Shown here piece after piece: positions 12,557 through 13,629 of a stretch of DNA of 13,629 nucleotides. The position numbers and the translations under genes were made by a program. A model generated the notes under the pieces. That model made no database searches. It saw nothing but the letters and a program-made list of their open reading frames with translations, and was not told the DNA's origin. Origin of the DNA: a bacterium UBP3_UBA1247. Lineage in GTDB: Bacteria; UBA3054. How positions within the stretch are numbered: position 1 is the first letter of the stretch; the number at the start of each line of letters is the position of its first letter. The stretch lies in the NCBI GenBank assembly GCA_002308555.1, contig DBWD01000049.1, forward strand, positions 5,376 to 19,004, written 5' to 3'.

Positions 12557-13629
12557 ATGACCGCGGACGAGAAGAACGCAACTCCCGTGCTGGACCGCGT
12601 GAAGACTCCCGCGGATCTCAGGAAGCTCCCGGTGGACGAGCTGCCCGCGCTTTGCGCCGAGCTCAGGCGCGAGATAGTCAGGACCGTCTCCAAGACCGGC
12701 GGACACTTGGCTTCCAGCCTGGGCGCGGTGGAGATCGCCGTGGCTCTGCATTACGTTTACGACACGCCCAAGGACAAGCTGGTCTGGGACACCGGCCACC
12801 AGGCCTACGCCCATAAGATCCTGACCGGCCGCCGGGAGCTTTTCCCCACCCTGCGCCAAAAAGACGGCCTCAGCGGCTATCCCACGCCGGAGGAAAGCCC
12901 CTACGACTGCTATCCCGTGGGGCACGCCGGCACCTCCATTTCCGTGGCTCTGGGCCTGGCCGCGGCCAGGGATCTCAAAGGCGAGAATTTCCAAGTGGTC
13001 TCCATCATCGGCGACGGCGCCCTGACCAGCGGCCTGGCCCTGGAGGCCCTCAACAACAACGCCGCCCGGGGAAACTTCACCATCGTCCTGAACGACAACG
13101 CCATGTCCATCTCCCCCACCAAGGGGGCGATCGCGAAACATTTCGCCAGGCTGGTCTCGGACGTGCGCTACCGCCAGCTGAAGCGGGGCGTCAAGAACGT
13201 CTTCAGCTCGATCCCCGTTATAGGCGAACATCTGACCAACTTCACCATGCGCCTCCTGGGCGCCTTCAAGCTCCTCTTCATCGTGGACAATATTTTCGAG
13301 AAGATGGGCTTCCACTACATCGGCCCCGTGGACGGCAACGACGTAAAGGAACTGGTGCGCATCCTGAAGGCCCGCTCCACGGAGCAGGTCGTGCCCGTGG
13401 TGCTGCACTGCCGCACCAAGAAAGGCAAAGGCTACAAGCCCGCGGAGGACAACCCCGAGCGCTACCACGGCGTGGGGCCCTTCGATCCCGAGACCGGCGA
13501 GATCAAAAAGAGTGAAAAGCAGCCTCTCACTTACACCGACGCTGTGTCCCGGACCGTCCTGGATCTGGCCGAAAAGGATCCCCGGGTCGTGGTCGTTTCC
13601 GCGGCCATGTGCGGCGGCACCGGCATGAC
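12557..13629 (+). CDS. dxs: 1-deoxy-D-xylulose-5-phosphate synthase, 5' part (357 codons, cut by window end)
   Basis: A thiamine-diphosphate enzyme that condenses pyruvate and glyceraldehyde 3-phosphate to DXP, the first step of the MEP pathway. The window covers about 357 of the usual 620 residues. GGHLASSLG (48-56) carries the catalytic His50. GDGALTSG (152-159) with LNDN (about 181-184) is the ThDP/Mg-binding motif. MGFHYIGPVDGND follows near 250-262 and YHGVGPFDP near 303-311, the latter with the second conserved His304. The final SAAMCGGTGM begins the pyrimidine-binding domain. The start is fixed by ATG one base after the xseB stop, with GAGG/TAGG just upstream. The frame is open to the window end. 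It works with dxr upstream in the same gene block. Confidence 0.97.
   Translation, partial: MTADEKNATPVLDRVKTPADLRKLPVDELPALCAELRREIVRTVSKTGGHLASSLGAVEIAVALHYVYDTPKDKLVWDTGHQAYAHKILTGRRELFPTLRQKDGLSGYPTPEESPYDCYPVGHAGTSISVALGLAAARDLKGENFQVVSIIGDGALTSGLALEALNNNAARGNFTIVLNDNAMSISPTKGAIAKHFARLVSDVRYRQLKRGVKNVFSSIPVIGEHLTNFTMRLLGAFKLLFIVDNIFEKMGFHYIGPVDGNDVKELVRILKARSTEQVVPVVLHCRTKKGKGYKPAEDNPERYHGVGPFDPETGEIKKSEKQPLTYTDAVSRTVLDLAEKDPRVVVVSAAMCGGTGM

Noticed and set aside
9981..12581. An 866-codon minus-strand frame across dxr, rseP and xseB
   Set aside because: It is antisense to three certain genes and its translation shows no family signature; long shadow frames are expected in GC-rich DNA.
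13325..13342. PVDGND in Dxs in place of the more common PVDGHD
   Set aside because: I first took this as loss of a catalytic His. Counting against the E. coli sequence from memory puts the second catalytic His in the later F/Y-H-x-V motif, which is intact here (YHGV, His304).

Overview
The window (about 60% G+C by eye, dense, mostly short spacers) looks like chromosomal DNA of a Gram-negative-type bacterium that makes isoprenoids by the MEP pathway. It carries dxr, an RseP-type site-2 protease, xseB and the 5' part of dxs, plus secreted or lipoprotein products with Asp-rich 'DxDGDG' (thrombospondin type-3-like) calcium-binding repeats. Such repeat/Ig-like proteins beside a dxr-rseP pair are common in the PVC group (Lentisphaerota/Kiritimatiellota/Verrucomicrobiota). 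That placement is a low-confidence inference, as there is no rRNA or marker gene to settle it.

Left part (1-2726, + strand): the 3' tail of an unrecognised gene overlaps by ATGA the start of a large exported repeat protein. It is followed by a second, related lipoprotein gene that is split by an in-frame TGA exactly where two paralogs in this window have a conserved Trp. Middle (2727-5165): an orphan ATP-grasp-like ligase gene (+) converges on a Cro/C1-type (XRE) regulator gene (-) across a shared hairpin terminator. The regulator has an 18-bp perfect palindrome upstream. A 331-bp gene-free stretch then holds that palindrome, a GC-rich inverted repeat and a minus-strand terminator. At 5166-6785 (-) lies the third and best preserved paralog of the repeat-protein family.

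Right part (6901 to the end, + strand): a divergently transcribed, apparently co-directional block of six genes, namely a TPR protein, an alpha-D-phosphohexomutase (PGM/PMM), dxr, rseP, xseB and dxs (cut by the window end). Spacings run from a 20-nt overlap to a 21-nt gap, as expected for one operon. It couples the first two enzymes of the MEP pathway (Dxs, Dxr) with envelope proteolysis and sugar-phosphate metabolism. The usual neighbours ispA (between xseB and dxs) and uppS/cdsA (before dxr) are missing here.

The most unusual content is the family of three DxDGDG/Ig-like paralogs, with a shared Y-x-x-W-x-x-x-W module and the TGG-to-TGA interruption in the middle copy, and the palindrome-marked regulator/ATP-grasp pair between the copies. 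No rRNA, tRNA, CRISPR array, insertion sequence or phage gene was recognised.
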